This document shows, in pieces, positions 46,467 to 54,925 of a stretch of 64,000 bases of DNA. The first letter of the stretch is position 1. Each line of letters opens with the position of its first letter. The DNA lies in NCBI RefSeq assembly GCF_030817275.1, contig NZ_JAUSZD010000002.1:2852001-2916000 (forward strand), written 5' to 3'. Source of the stretch: Paenibacillus sp. V4I7. Lineage in GTDB: Bacteria > Bacillota > Bacilli > Paenibacillales > NBRC-103111. The position numbers and the translations under genes are program-made. The notes below the pieces were generated by a model. It had not been told where the DNA came from. It did no database searches and saw nothing but the letters and a program-made list of their open reading frames with translations.

Positions 46467-46730
46467 GAGGTCAGGGCTTATGGTCATAAACACCATAAAT
46501 AGCAACAATAGGGGGAGATTCGATAATAGTTTTAGGGAATAAACTTTGGAAGTAATAGTATTTCATTAAAACATCTCCACCTTTTAATAAGTCGGCATAA
46601 ATCGTTATTGAAAGGATATGTCAAGCATTGTCCTTCGCTATCGCTCCGTTCGCGCGGGCGAACCCATGACTTCATCGCTGCCAGCGATGCGCTCTCCACC
46701 ATTGGGTATTTCACTACCATAGTTATGAAC

Positions 46731-47099
46731 TTACCCAAACGGATGGGACAGTTCATCTGCATATAAGATTACTACGGCAATAGCAATCAAGATATTCAGG
46801 AAGGCAGGCATCACTTTCCCAAACGGATGTTTGACTCTAAAATGCGAGAGGATCGCAATTAACATCATAATGCCTATCAATATTCCAGTCCATGCGGCAA
46901 TCCCTGGATACCAGTAGCCGATAATGAGGCCTATGCATCCAACAATTTGAATATAGCCTGTAATGAGGCGGAACCACTGAGGAAGTTTAATCGAATCGAA
47001 CAGCTCGACCTGATGCTTGGCTCCTGCAATCTTGCTTCCGCCAAAGAAGGCCATGGAGAAAAGCAGCCAACTATGAAGAACGATGGTTAGTATAATCAT
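46731..47099 (-). CDS. DoxX-like membrane protein
   Basis: A 122-residue protein with four membrane segments (IILTIVLHSWLLFSMAFFGG; ITGYIQIVGCIGLIIGYWYP; IAAWTGILIGIMMLIAILSH; MPAFLNILIAIAVVILYADE) and the G.xKIxG..xxxxxF motif of DoxX-like proteins. ATG 47099 follows AAGGAAGAGG on this strand; an upstream in-frame ATG at 47138 lies inside an operator palindrome and is rejected. Confidence 0.78.
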   Translation of the reverse strand: MIILTIVLHSWLLFSMAFFGGSKIAGAKHQVELFDSIKLPQWFRLITGYIQIVGCIGLIIGYWYPGIAAWTGILIGIMMLIAILSHFRVKHPFGKVMPAFLNILIAIAVVILYADELSHPFG

Positions 47100-47133
47100 T
47101 TGAAACCTCTTCCTTTTTAAATTTTTTGTATTC

Positions 47134-47186
47134 GACACCGATAAGTGTCCTAATTCATAACTTTATAATATAACACCATAAGGTGT
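47134..47186 (-). promoter_or_regulatory. doxX promoter flanked by two palindromic operators
   Basis: GACACCGATAAGTGTC (47134-47149) and ACACC-ATAA-GGTGT (47173-47186) share the ACACCnATAAGGTGT pattern and bracket an AT-rich -10-like TATTAT between them. No regulator gene lies next to this site. Confidence 0.6.
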
Positions 47187-47337
47187 CCTGTAAAGCAATT
47201 ATTCTGATGTAGTTGAAACGGCCCATGCTCATGCAAGTTATACAAGTTCGGTAAAGGCACCGGCGTACCACGCATCGGGCTTTACGTCGCCCAATTAACG
47301 CGGTGATCGTGTTAATTTGATTTGGTATAAAAGAAGA

Positions 47338-47358
47338 CTGTCGAGACTTTCTCGACAG
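47338..47358. terminator. Isolated hairpin
   Basis: CTGTCGAG (47338-47345) pairs with CTCGACAG (47351-47358); no T run. The stretch 47190-47660 has no gene. Confidence 0.3.
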
Positions 47359-47663
47359 GTTTGAACACGGCAAAATTGGCGTATCTATTATTTGTGTTTG
47401 GTGGAGCCAATTGTACAGTCCAATGACACAAATGTACTGCACAAATGTGTCTACATTGTCATCCAGTGTCACAAATCAACCTACAATTCCTGGGGATGTT
47501 GATAGAAAGCGCTATACGTATACGCCGACCTCCTTCTTGAACAGCTGTCAAGATTGGTAATACTGTTAGCCTAAAGGTTGTTGCACCTCTACAGAGGTGT
47601 GTGATGGTGAACAATGATTTGATAAATCCATTCCGATAATGGTTTATGGTTTCTTAAACAAGG

Positions 47664-47754
47664 GGAGCGTTAGCTCGACACAAACATAATGAGGCCGCCG
47701 CAGAATCGATCCGGCGGCCTCATTAAACTAAAGGGCAGCATAGTGGAAGTGAAT
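47664..47754 (+). repeat. Dispersed hairpin repeat, copy K
   Basis: GAGCGTTAGCTCGACA, stem AATGAGGCCGCCG with CGGCGGCCTCATT, then AAACTAAAGGGCAGCATAGTGGAAGTGAA. Confidence 0.75.
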
Positions 47755-47854
47755 ACTTGAGGACAAGTCTATCTAACATAGAGGGAGTCCACGTTCTGTT
47801 CGAGCCAGGTCATCAACTCGTTGAATAAAGGCAGTTTTTGCTCGTGTGTAGCCC

Positions 47855-48130
47855 TCAGGATCGGAATGATATGTTCAGGAGGTAGTCGCGAAATAGCAAT
47901 TCTTTTCTTTCGTGAAATCCCACGATCGGCAGGAAATGCAAATGATGCGTTCGCTCATCTGCGAATTCTTTTGCAAATAAATGTCGCCCGGTCATGCCGG
48001 TTTCAACATAGTAGTAACCCGAATTACTAAGAAAGTCCGCATAAACCTCTTCATTAAGCAATGTATGAACGCCAGCGAACATATCGAAAAGAATTGAAAA
48101 TGGCACAACCAGCGGCGAGAAAAAATGCAT
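47855..48130 (-). pseudogene. GrpB (UPF0157) family fragment
   Basis: The frame contains ADFLSNSGYYYVETGMTGRH then LFAKEFADERTHHLHFLPIV, ELLFRDYL, the second half of a GrpB protein (RxLFxK...THHLHV...FRDYLR). The N-terminal GSTSVPG region is missing and the frame breaks after RDYL. A second readable tail (PEHIIPILRATHEQKLPLFN) follows in another frame to about 47777 and belongs to an unidentified gene. Confidence 0.5.
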
Positions 48131-48313
48131 CGCGAGAAATAAACCGGCAATATGACAAGTTTAACCTGAGGTTTCTCTTTCACTTCCGGCGGAAAAGTGC
48201 GAGCGTTGTCAATAATCATTCATCATCTGAGCAAATGATTATTGCGGAACTAAGCGTGCTGCTAATATACTTTGGTTATCTTTTCAAAGAAGATTAGGAG
48301 GTTGAAAAACTAC

Positions 48314-51300
48314 ATGATGAAAGCGCTTCGAATTATTCTGTGTCTGCTGTTTCTTTTTTCCTACATGCCGCTCATCGGTACTTCTGAAGTCAGGGCGGCG
48401 GCGGCGCCGGTTACATCACTTGTCAATGATGATTTTGAAGGGAGTACGTTAGGAGTATTACCTGAAGGGTATACCCCGCCTTTTGGCAGCGGTGTGATTA
48501 CTGCTTTTTCGGCTACGAACAATTCTACAATAATTAATAGTAGTAATCTTAGAAACAGCTATGGCCAAACATCGACTACTTTAGTCGGAAACACAACCAA
48601 CGTATTATGGATCAGTGACGGCGCTGGCAGAGGCGGCTTCAATAAAGCGTTTACACCTGTAACCGCAGCGAGCAACAAAGGGATTACCGCCCAGCTCGAA
48701 TTTATGGAAGGCGCTATAGTAAGCGATTCATATGTATTGGAATTGCTAGATAGCAATAAGAAATTAGCGCTTTCCTTAAAGGCCGATTTCGCCTTTCCGA
48801 ATCCTCAAACAGGCGGCACACAAAAATTCCAGGCGAAAACCTGGTATACGGTGAAGTACGTTGCCGATATAAAAGCAAATACGGCAGATCTTTATATTAA
48901 TAGCATATTCTCCGGAAATTTCAAATTCGCCAGCCCGGTTACAGATATCGCCTCTATAAATTTTAGAATGGCGGGTACGTCGACAGGGAATGCGTATGTT
49001 GACAACATCATCGTTTATCCACAAGAAGCGGTGACACCGCTAAATTTGACAGCCGAAGGCGCAAACCGCAGGGTTGAGCTGAGCTGGGATGCTACCAGCG
49101 GTGCGGATTCCTATAATGTGTATCGCAGCGAATCCCCGGATGGAACCTATGTAAAACTTGCTGAAGGTGTGCCGTCTAACAGCTATACGGATACTGCCGG
49201 TCTGATTAACGATAAATACTACTATTACAAGGTGACTTCGATGAACACGTCTGGTGAAAGTGAGTATTCGTATTATGCATCCGGCTATCCTAACAACGTG
49301 GAACCCCCATCAGACGAGATTACAAGCCTTTACGCCACCGTCAGAGACGGGCAACTTTCGGTCGCCTGGGATCCTGTTAATAAAGCGACCTTCTATACGC
49401 TTGAGCGAAGCACAACACCGGAAGGACCTTTTGTCCCATTACTGATGAACGGGAAACCAAAGCTTACCAGCACTTCCTATTTGGATACGAACTTGAGGTC
49501 GGATACGGAGTATTATTACAGACTTACAGCCGGGAATGTCGGCGGTCTAGGGCAGCCAAAACTGCTCGAAAAGGTATCCCCTGCAACACCGTTAAGTGCT
49601 CCGACGTTATTGAGCGTCGAACCTGGAAATAACCAGGTCCAGCTAAATTGGACTTCAGTAACGAAGACATCTACTTACAGCGTAAAAAGAAGTTTGGTAA
49701 ACGGTGGACCATACATAGCTCTGGCCAATGTTAACGAAACCGGTTACTTGGATACCTCAGCGGAAAACGGCAAGACTTATTATTACGTAGTTACTGCTGT
49801 AAATGATAGGCAAGAAAGCATGATTTCAAATCAATTAAAAGCAAAGCCAAATGCTCCGGTTTTGGGTGCACCGGCTAAACCTACAAGCTTCAAAGCAGTC
49901 GCGAAAGAAGGCAGCGTAAGCCTTTCCTGGGATGCGGTTAATGGCGCTTCCTCTTACAATGTAAAGAGAGCTATTTCCGATGACGGATCATATACGGTAA
50001 TCTCTTCAACTTACCATTCAACATTTGACGATTCGAGCGTGATAAACGGGATAACTTATTATTATGTTGTTTCCGCTGTAAATTCGAACGGCGAGAGCCC
50101 TGATTCGGATGAACTTGTTGTACTCCCGTCGGTTATGCTGACGGTAGATAAGAATGTAGCAGCTGATGGTGTAAGAGTATTCAATACTATTCAAAGCGCT
50201 ATTAATAGGGTTCCGACAAATAACACCATAAGAACGATCATTTCTATCGCTCCCGGAACGTATACCGAAAAGCTTAAGGTTGATCGTCCGTATGTAAGTC
50301 TTGTCGGTGCGGGCATGGATAAAACATCTATTTTGTATGGCGATTACGCAGGGACAGCGGCAACACAGGGCAAGCCCGGTCACACAGGAAACACGTTCCT
50401 AAGCCAGACGGTGGACGTAACTGCAGACTTCTTTAACGCTTCCAATCTGACGATCGAGAACAGCGCCGGACCGCGCAATGAAGTGGCACAGGCGGTAGCA
50501 CTGTCGCTCAAAAGCGATATGGCCGTATTGGAAGCGGTGAGATTGAAAGGCTATCAGGATACGCTGTACAACGGCTTAAATTCCAAAAATCAGGGACGTC
50601 ATTATATCCACAACAGCATTATTGAAGGAGACGTCGATTTCATCTTCGGTGAAGCTCCCGCTGTCGTCATGGACAATGTGAGAATAGTGCTTGTGAGTAA
50701 TGTCCCGGCCGGAGCGAGTGCAGGAGGACATATTACGGCAGGAGCGCAGAGAAATACGGCGGACATGGGATATGTAATTTTAAATTCTCAAGTGGTTGAC
50801 GGCCCTTCTGCACGAGGGATTTACGACTTGGGGCGCGCTTGGAAGGATTACGCAAGAGCTACATTTATCAACACTTTAATCGATTCGAAAAAGTTTCTTC
50901 CGGAGGGCTGGGCGGCTTCCTGTGCGGGTTCCTGTAAAACCAGCTATTTTTCGGAATATAACAGCTATGGATTCGGAGCGAATGCAACCACACGTCAAAT
51001 TTCCACTCAGCTCACAGGACAGGAAGCAAGTTTGACGATTCCGCAAATTTTAGGTGGCTGGGATCCATCCATTCCAGTTATCATGCCGAAAGTAAACTAT
51101 ACGCCAGAAGTTGTGGTTACATCCTCCAGCTTTGATAAGAACCCGGCAAATAATGCGGATATTAACGTAAGTGTAAGGAGCAACGGATTTGCGTTGACGA
51201 ATATCACGAATGGCACAGAAGTTCTTGGATCGTTGGACTACACCGTTACCGGCAGCGTATATACGCTCAAGAAAGATTACCTTTCCGGACTGCCAATGGG

Positions 51301-52909
51301 ATCAACAATACTGGTCTTTAACTTCGGAGACATCGCCGTGCCATTGACCGTAAATGTGGTCGATAGCGGAGATAACGACATTGGCAGACAAGTACTGGCG
51401 CCTAATGACGGATGGGGATCCCATACCACAGGAACAATCGGCGGATCGACGGCTAATCCGGATCATATTTTCATCGTGAGTAAGCGGAGTGAACTGTTGA
51501 AAGCAGTGGCCGGCAGTACGCCGAAGATTATCTACATTAATGGTTCGATGAATATGAATGTGGATAATAACGACAACCAGATAGGTCTGGAATTCTACAA
51601 GGATCCGCTTTATGATTTTGACGCTTATCTCAAGACATACGACCCGGCCATTTGGGGTAAAACATTGCCTAGTGGCGCTTTGGAAGAGGCGCGTACAAGA
51701 TCGGCTAGTAATCAAAGCAAACAAATCAAAATAAATGTCGGTTCAAATACGACGATCGTCGGTTTGCCCGGAACCAATGCGAAGATTCTCGGCGGCAACC
51801 TGAACCTAGAGAATGTGGATAATGTAATCATCCGGAACGTCGAATTCCAGAACACATTCGATTATTTCCCGCAGTGGGATCCTACGGATGGAGATTCGGG
51901 CAATTGGAACTCCGCTTATGACAACATCTCGGTTAAAGGATCCACTCATGTTTGGATCGACCATAACACATTTAATGACTTAGGCGGCATTGATGATCCG
52001 AATCATAAATATTTTGGACGCAAGTATCAACAACACGACGGTGCCGTAGATATGACGAATGCATCCGACATGATTACTGTATCCTACAACTACTTCCATG
52101 ATCATGACAAGACTACGCTTGTAGGTGGAAGCGATAGCTTTAGCGGCGATGCCGGCAAGGAAAGAATTACTTTCCATCACAACGTTTATCGGAACGTAGG
52201 TCAGCGTGCACCACGTGTACGTTACGGTCAAGTTCATGTGTACAACAACTATTACGAAGGAACAGCGCACCATCCGAATAACCCGTACCTCTATGCAATC
52301 GGGGTAGGATTCCAATCGCAGGTCTATGCTGAAAATAACTATTTTGCGAATGATGCAGGATTACTGCCTTCATCCCTGATTCAAGTATCCGGCGGAACTG
52401 CATTCACTGACAAAGGCTCCGTATTGAATAGCGAAAATGTTGAAATTGCCAAGAGTAGCGCTACTTTGCAGCCTGTAAATTGGACGCCTAGACTGTACAC
52501 GTATACGAATCAAACGGCTGATGTTCCAGCTATCGTTCTTAATCAAGCAGGTGCAGAAAATACACAGGCGGGCGATACTTTTGCACCACTTTGGAACTCC
52601 GGCAATTTGACCTTAACCAATGTAACGAAAACCGACTTGACCCTAAAATGGAATGCAGCAGTTGATAACATCGGCGTGACCGGTTATAGGGTTTATCTAG
52701 TGAACGATACTTCTGCTAAGGAAATCGCTGTTTTGGGCAACGTCACAACTTACAATGTCGCCAATTTGCAAAAAGATACGAATTACAAGTTTATGATCAA
52801 AGCGGTTGATGCAACTGGAAACTTGAGTCTTTCCGGTCCAAGTGTCACGATTAAAATGGATCACGATAACAGGGACAATAATCCAAGCGCCGAAAGAAAG
52901 GGCAGTTAA
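48314..52909 (+). CDS. Secreted multidomain pectin methylesterase (CE8)/pectate lyase (PL1)
   Basis: A 1531-residue exported protein. Order: signal peptide (1-30), a LamG/concanavalin-like beta-sandwich (about 35-240), four FN3 repeats (about 245-610), CE8 pectinesterase (about 612-915: GYQDTLY at 746, VDFIFGE at 774, LGRAW at 839), an X2/Ig-like domain (about 935-1020), PL1 pectate lyase (about 1022-1410: VWIDHNTFND near 1213, RAPRVRYGQVHVYNNYYEG near 1298), and a final FN3 (about 1430-1515). CE8 demethylates pectin to pectate, the substrate of PL1, so the fusion couples two successive steps. LGRAW replaces the usual LGRPW. ATG 48314 follows AGGAGG by 12 bases. No wall anchor is visible. Confidence 0.88.
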   Translation: MMKALRIILCLLFLFSYMPLIGTSEVRAAAAPVTSLVNDDFEGSTLGVLPEGYTPPFGSGVITAFSATNNSTIINSSNLRNSYGQTSTTLVGNTTNVLWISDGAGRGGFNKAFTPVTAASNKGITAQLEFMEGAIVSDSYVLELLDSNKKLALSLKADFAFPNPQTGGTQKFQAKTWYTVKYVADIKANTADLYINSIFSGNFKFASPVTDIASINFRMAGTSTGNAYVDNIIVYPQEAVTPLNLTAEGANRRVELSWDATSGADSYNVYRSESPDGTYVKLAEGVPSNSYTDTAGLINDKYYYYKVTSMNTSGESEYSYYASGYPNNVEPPSDEITSLYATVRDGQLSVAWDPVNKATFYTLERSTTPEGPFVPLLMNGKPKLTSTSYLDTNLRSDTEYYYRLTAGNVGGLGQPKLLEKVSPATPLSAPTLLSVEPGNNQVQLNWTSVTKTSTYSVKRSLVNGGPYIALANVNETGYLDTSAENGKTYYYVVTAVNDRQESMISNQLKAKPNAPVLGAPAKPTSFKAVAKEGSVSLSWDAVNGASSYNVKRAISDDGSYTVISSTYHSTFDDSSVINGITYYYVVSAVNSNGESPDSDELVVLPSVMLTVDKNVAADGVRVFNTIQSAINRVPTNNTIRTIISIAPGTYTEKLKVDRPYVSLVGAGMDKTSILYGDYAGTAATQGKPGHTGNTFLSQTVDVTADFFNASNLTIENSAGPRNEVAQAVALSLKSDMAVLEAVRLKGYQDTLYNGLNSKNQGRHYIHNSIIEGDVDFIFGEAPAVVMDNVRIVLVSNVPAGASAGGHITAGAQRNTADMGYVILNSQVVDGPSARGIYDLGRAWKDYARATFINTLIDSKKFLPEGWAASCAGSCKTSYFSEYNSYGFGANATTRQISTQLTGQEASLTIPQILGGWDPSIPVIMPKVNYTPEVVVTSSSFDKNPANNADINVSVRSNGFALTNITNGTEVLGSLDYTVTGSVYTLKKDYLSGLPMGSTILVFNFGDIAVPLTVNVVDSGDNDIGRQVLAPNDGWGSHTTGTIGGSTANPDHIFIVSKRSELLKAVAGSTPKIIYINGSMNMNVDNNDNQIGLEFYKDPLYDFDAYLKTYDPAIWGKTLPSGALEEARTRSASNQSKQIKINVGSNTTIVGLPGTNAKILGGNLNLENVDNVIIRNVEFQNTFDYFPQWDPTDGDSGNWNSAYDNISVKGSTHVWIDHNTFNDLGGIDDPNHKYFGRKYQQHDGAVDMTNASDMITVSYNYFHDHDKTTLVGGSDSFSGDAGKERITFHHNVYRNVGQRAPRVRYGQVHVYNNYYEGTAHHPNNPYLYAIGVGFQSQVYAENNYFANDAGLLPSSLIQVSGGTAFTDKGSVLNSENVEIAKSSATLQPVNWTPRLYTYTNQTADVPAIVLNQAGAENTQAGDTFAPLWNSGNLTLTNVTKTDLTLKWNAAVDNIGVTGYRVYLVNDTSAKEIAVLGNVTTYNVANLQKDTNYKFMIKAVDATGNLSLSGPSVTIKMDHDNRDNNPSAERKGS

Positions 52910-52939
52910 TCGTTTTTAAACAGAGATTAGGTCATATGT

Positions 52940-53103
52940 GAAGTCACCCCTAAGAATAGACATAGGAACTCCCATTGTTAATCCGATGAATTCTAGGGGG
53001 TGCATTTTTCATGCCAGCGAACAAAGTTCAAGGTATGGATGAGAAAATTCAGGAGTTAGGGGAATACGGCCTGCTGAATCAGTGTTATATTAAATGCATC
53101 TAA
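52940..53103 (+). other. Inverted repeat and short leader ORF, possible IS trace
   Basis: CACCCCTAAGAAT (about 52946) is an imperfect inverse of ATTCTAGGGGGTGC (52990-53003). An ATG at 53011 then gives 30 residues (MPANKVQGMDEKIQELGEYG ...) to 53103. It looks like the start of a transposase cut short. Confidence 0.3.
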
Positions 53104-53144
53104 GAATAACAAACATTTAAGGAAATTAGTCATTAAGCACACGG

Positions 53145-53223
53145 AGAACGATAGTGAGGAGCTTGCCTCGCGGCAACTCCATTTTTTGTTCATTCAAGTA
53201 ACGGTCAGGAATGGGGAAATGGT
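53145..53223 (+). repeat. Dispersed hairpin repeat, copy E
   Basis: GAACGATAGTGAGGAGCTTG, CCTCGCGGCAACTCC, ATTTTTTGTTCATTCAAGTAACGGTCAGGAAT. About 80% identical to copies B and D. Confidence 0.85.
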
Positions 53224-53227
53224 GCTA

Positions 53228-53494
53228 ATGAAAACTTTTACACTTCGCAATGCCCTGTTTTTGCAATTCATCATCGTTGGCGGAATGTTTGCAATTAATT
53301 ATGGGAGCCCCCATTTCAGTTATTTAGCAAATGTGGTCATTAGCATCATTGGAAGCTTGCCGTTATTCTTCTATTTTCGAAGCAGTAGGAGAAAAAGTTG
53401 GGCGTTACTGTCACTTAACTTTCTTGCGATGAATTTTTTGTTACTCGCCATGCCTGTCGCTAATGTGAGTTCGAAGCGTTTGCGAGCACCTTAA
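53228..53494 (+). CDS. Small membrane protein
   Basis: An 88-residue protein with two to three membrane segments (ALFLQFIIVGGMFAINYG; LANVVISIIGSLPLFFYF; LLSLNFLAMNFLLLAMPV) and a basic loop SSRRKS. ATG 53228 is taken; the upstream in-frame start reads through repeat E. No family is recognised. Confidence 0.5.
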   Translation: MKTFTLRNALFLQFIIVGGMFAINYGSPHFSYLANVVISIIGSLPLFFYFRSSRRKSWALLSLNFLAMNFLLLAMPVANVSSKRLRAP

Positions 53495-53600
53495 TCTACC
53501 CAGACGCAGATAGTGACCACGATCGCAGCTATTTTTAAGGTTTCCAACTGTTTCATAGGATGACATTTCTATAACGAAAAAAAAACCGCAAAAAAATAAA

Positions 53601-53640
53601 GAGCCGTCTTCCAAACAATTAATTGGAAGGCGGTTCTTCT
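53601..53640. terminator. Bidirectional terminator
   Basis: GCCGTCTTCCAA (53603-53614) pairs with TTGGAAGGCGGT (53623-53634); T-rich on the right, A-rich on the left, so it can serve both converging genes. Confidence 0.8.
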
Positions 53641-53652
53641 ATTTGTATGAAC

Positions 53653-54645
53653 TCAAAAGAGTATCGTCCAGCCAGGTTTCACTTGATGCTTTGTATATGA
53701 GACTCCGGCGACTTTTAGGCCGCTACGGTCGAGTAGTGTAATAATATCACCCTTGTCTCGGAAGAATGCAGGTTCGGCTACTGGGATTGACATAAACTGT
53801 CCGGGTTCGATGATGCCATGAATCTTATACTTTTGCTTAGCCTTGTTTGCGATTACCCAACCTGTCAAGTCTACTGACCGATTGGAAGCATTCAGCAGTG
53901 TGACCGTTTCGTAACTGCCATCTTCATTCTGTACGATGACCCCTGCGATTAGAATGCCGCCGACTTCCACCTGAACTGGTTCCTCCGCAGGGTCAGTAAT
54001 TACGTGTCCCGAATTATCGTCGGTGTGCCATGACTGGGACTGAAAAGCGAGGAATACGGCGATCCACCTGTCTTCCGACGGGAAGTGAATCAGCAACCCC
54101 CCGTCCTGGTAGACACCGTCGTCTTTCGTAAATGTGCCACTATTACCTTGATTCATATGAATATTGTGAATGCCGTTGCCGATTTCGAATCCAAAAATTT
54201 TGTCCGCCTTGCCGTGTTCAGGACCCCATCTTTCACCGAATGCGTACATAACAGCATCATCTGTTTCCATCGCGCGTCTGATGTAGAAGTCAAGCTTCTC
54301 GTTCAAATCGTTGTCTCTTCCCGGTATATTGAAGGCAAGCGGTAGCATGTTGAGGCGATCGAATAGATTGCTGCGAATATAATCGAGTGCCTGTCCGTCA
54401 GGCTTGCTTGCCAGCTGCGAAAAACCAAATGGCATAGCAGACAATTCGGCCGTCATGACATGCTGAAAATGTTCAATCGTACAGTACAACAGCTCGGATG
54501 GACTCAACTGCGACTTGACATTGATCGCTATTCGGAAGTGTTCGTTATTTGCGCTAGCGTGCACCTGATAATGTGGGTTCTCGTTTGTGCCGAGACGCCG
54601 ATCGTGTACTTTGCATTTGAGTACTCCGTAGGGATGGATGGGCAT
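53653..54645 (-). CDS. DUF2278 (YukJ-like) protein with lamin-tail-like C-terminus
   Basis: A 330-residue protein. Residues 1 to about 215 match DUF2278/YukJ (YGVLKCKVHDRR, HYQVHASANNEHFRIAINVK, NLFDRLNMLPLAFNIPGRDN, GIHNIHMNQGNSG, DGVYQDGGLLIHFP). About 240-330 is a lamin-tail-like beta domain (TVTLLNASNRSVDLTGWVIA, PGQFMSIPVAEPAFFRDKGD). SD AAGGAGGA precedes the ATG. The biochemical role is unknown; lamin-tail domains often accompany secreted nucleases, but there is no signal peptide here. Confidence 0.82.
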   Translation of the reverse strand: MPIHPYGVLKCKVHDRRLGTNENPHYQVHASANNEHFRIAINVKSQLSPSELLYCTIEHFQHVMTAELSAMPFGFSQLASKPDGQALDYIRSNLFDRLNMLPLAFNIPGRDNDLNEKLDFYIRRAMETDDAVMYAFGERWGPEHGKADKIFGFEIGNGIHNIHMNQGNSGTFTKDDGVYQDGGLLIHFPSEDRWIAVFLAFQSQSWHTDDNSGHVITDPAEEPVQVEVGGILIAGVIVQNEDGSYETVTLLNASNRSVDLTGWVIANKAKQKYKIHGIIEPGQFMSIPVAEPAFFRDKGDIITLLDRSGLKVAGVSYTKHQVKPGWTILF

Positions 54646-54925
54646 AATGTTCCTCCTTCAATCCGGACTCGAAAATGTCCGTTGTTCACTCAATTAACCT
54701 TTCCACATAAAGGGAATAATTCCTCTTTCTATTCATTGTAACTTTTTGTAAACCACATAAAAAGATGATGTCGGATGTCGGATTCAATCAAAACTGGTGG
54801 CCACAGCGTATTGGCTTTAGACAATTGTAACAGTCAGTTATATGAAGGAAATTTCTCACGGGTGTAGAAATACTTGTCAACACTGCAAGTCATCATCGTA
54901 TGAGAAGAAAGTGGGGGCTGCCTGC

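Noticed and set aside
46532..46762. 76-residue minus-strand ORF after doxX
   Set aside because: Overlaps the doxX 3' end, no SD, no domain; possibly element debris.
47155..47472. 105-residue minus-strand ORF upstream of doxX
   Set aside because: Runs through the doxX operator, Cys/Arg-rich without motif, no SD.
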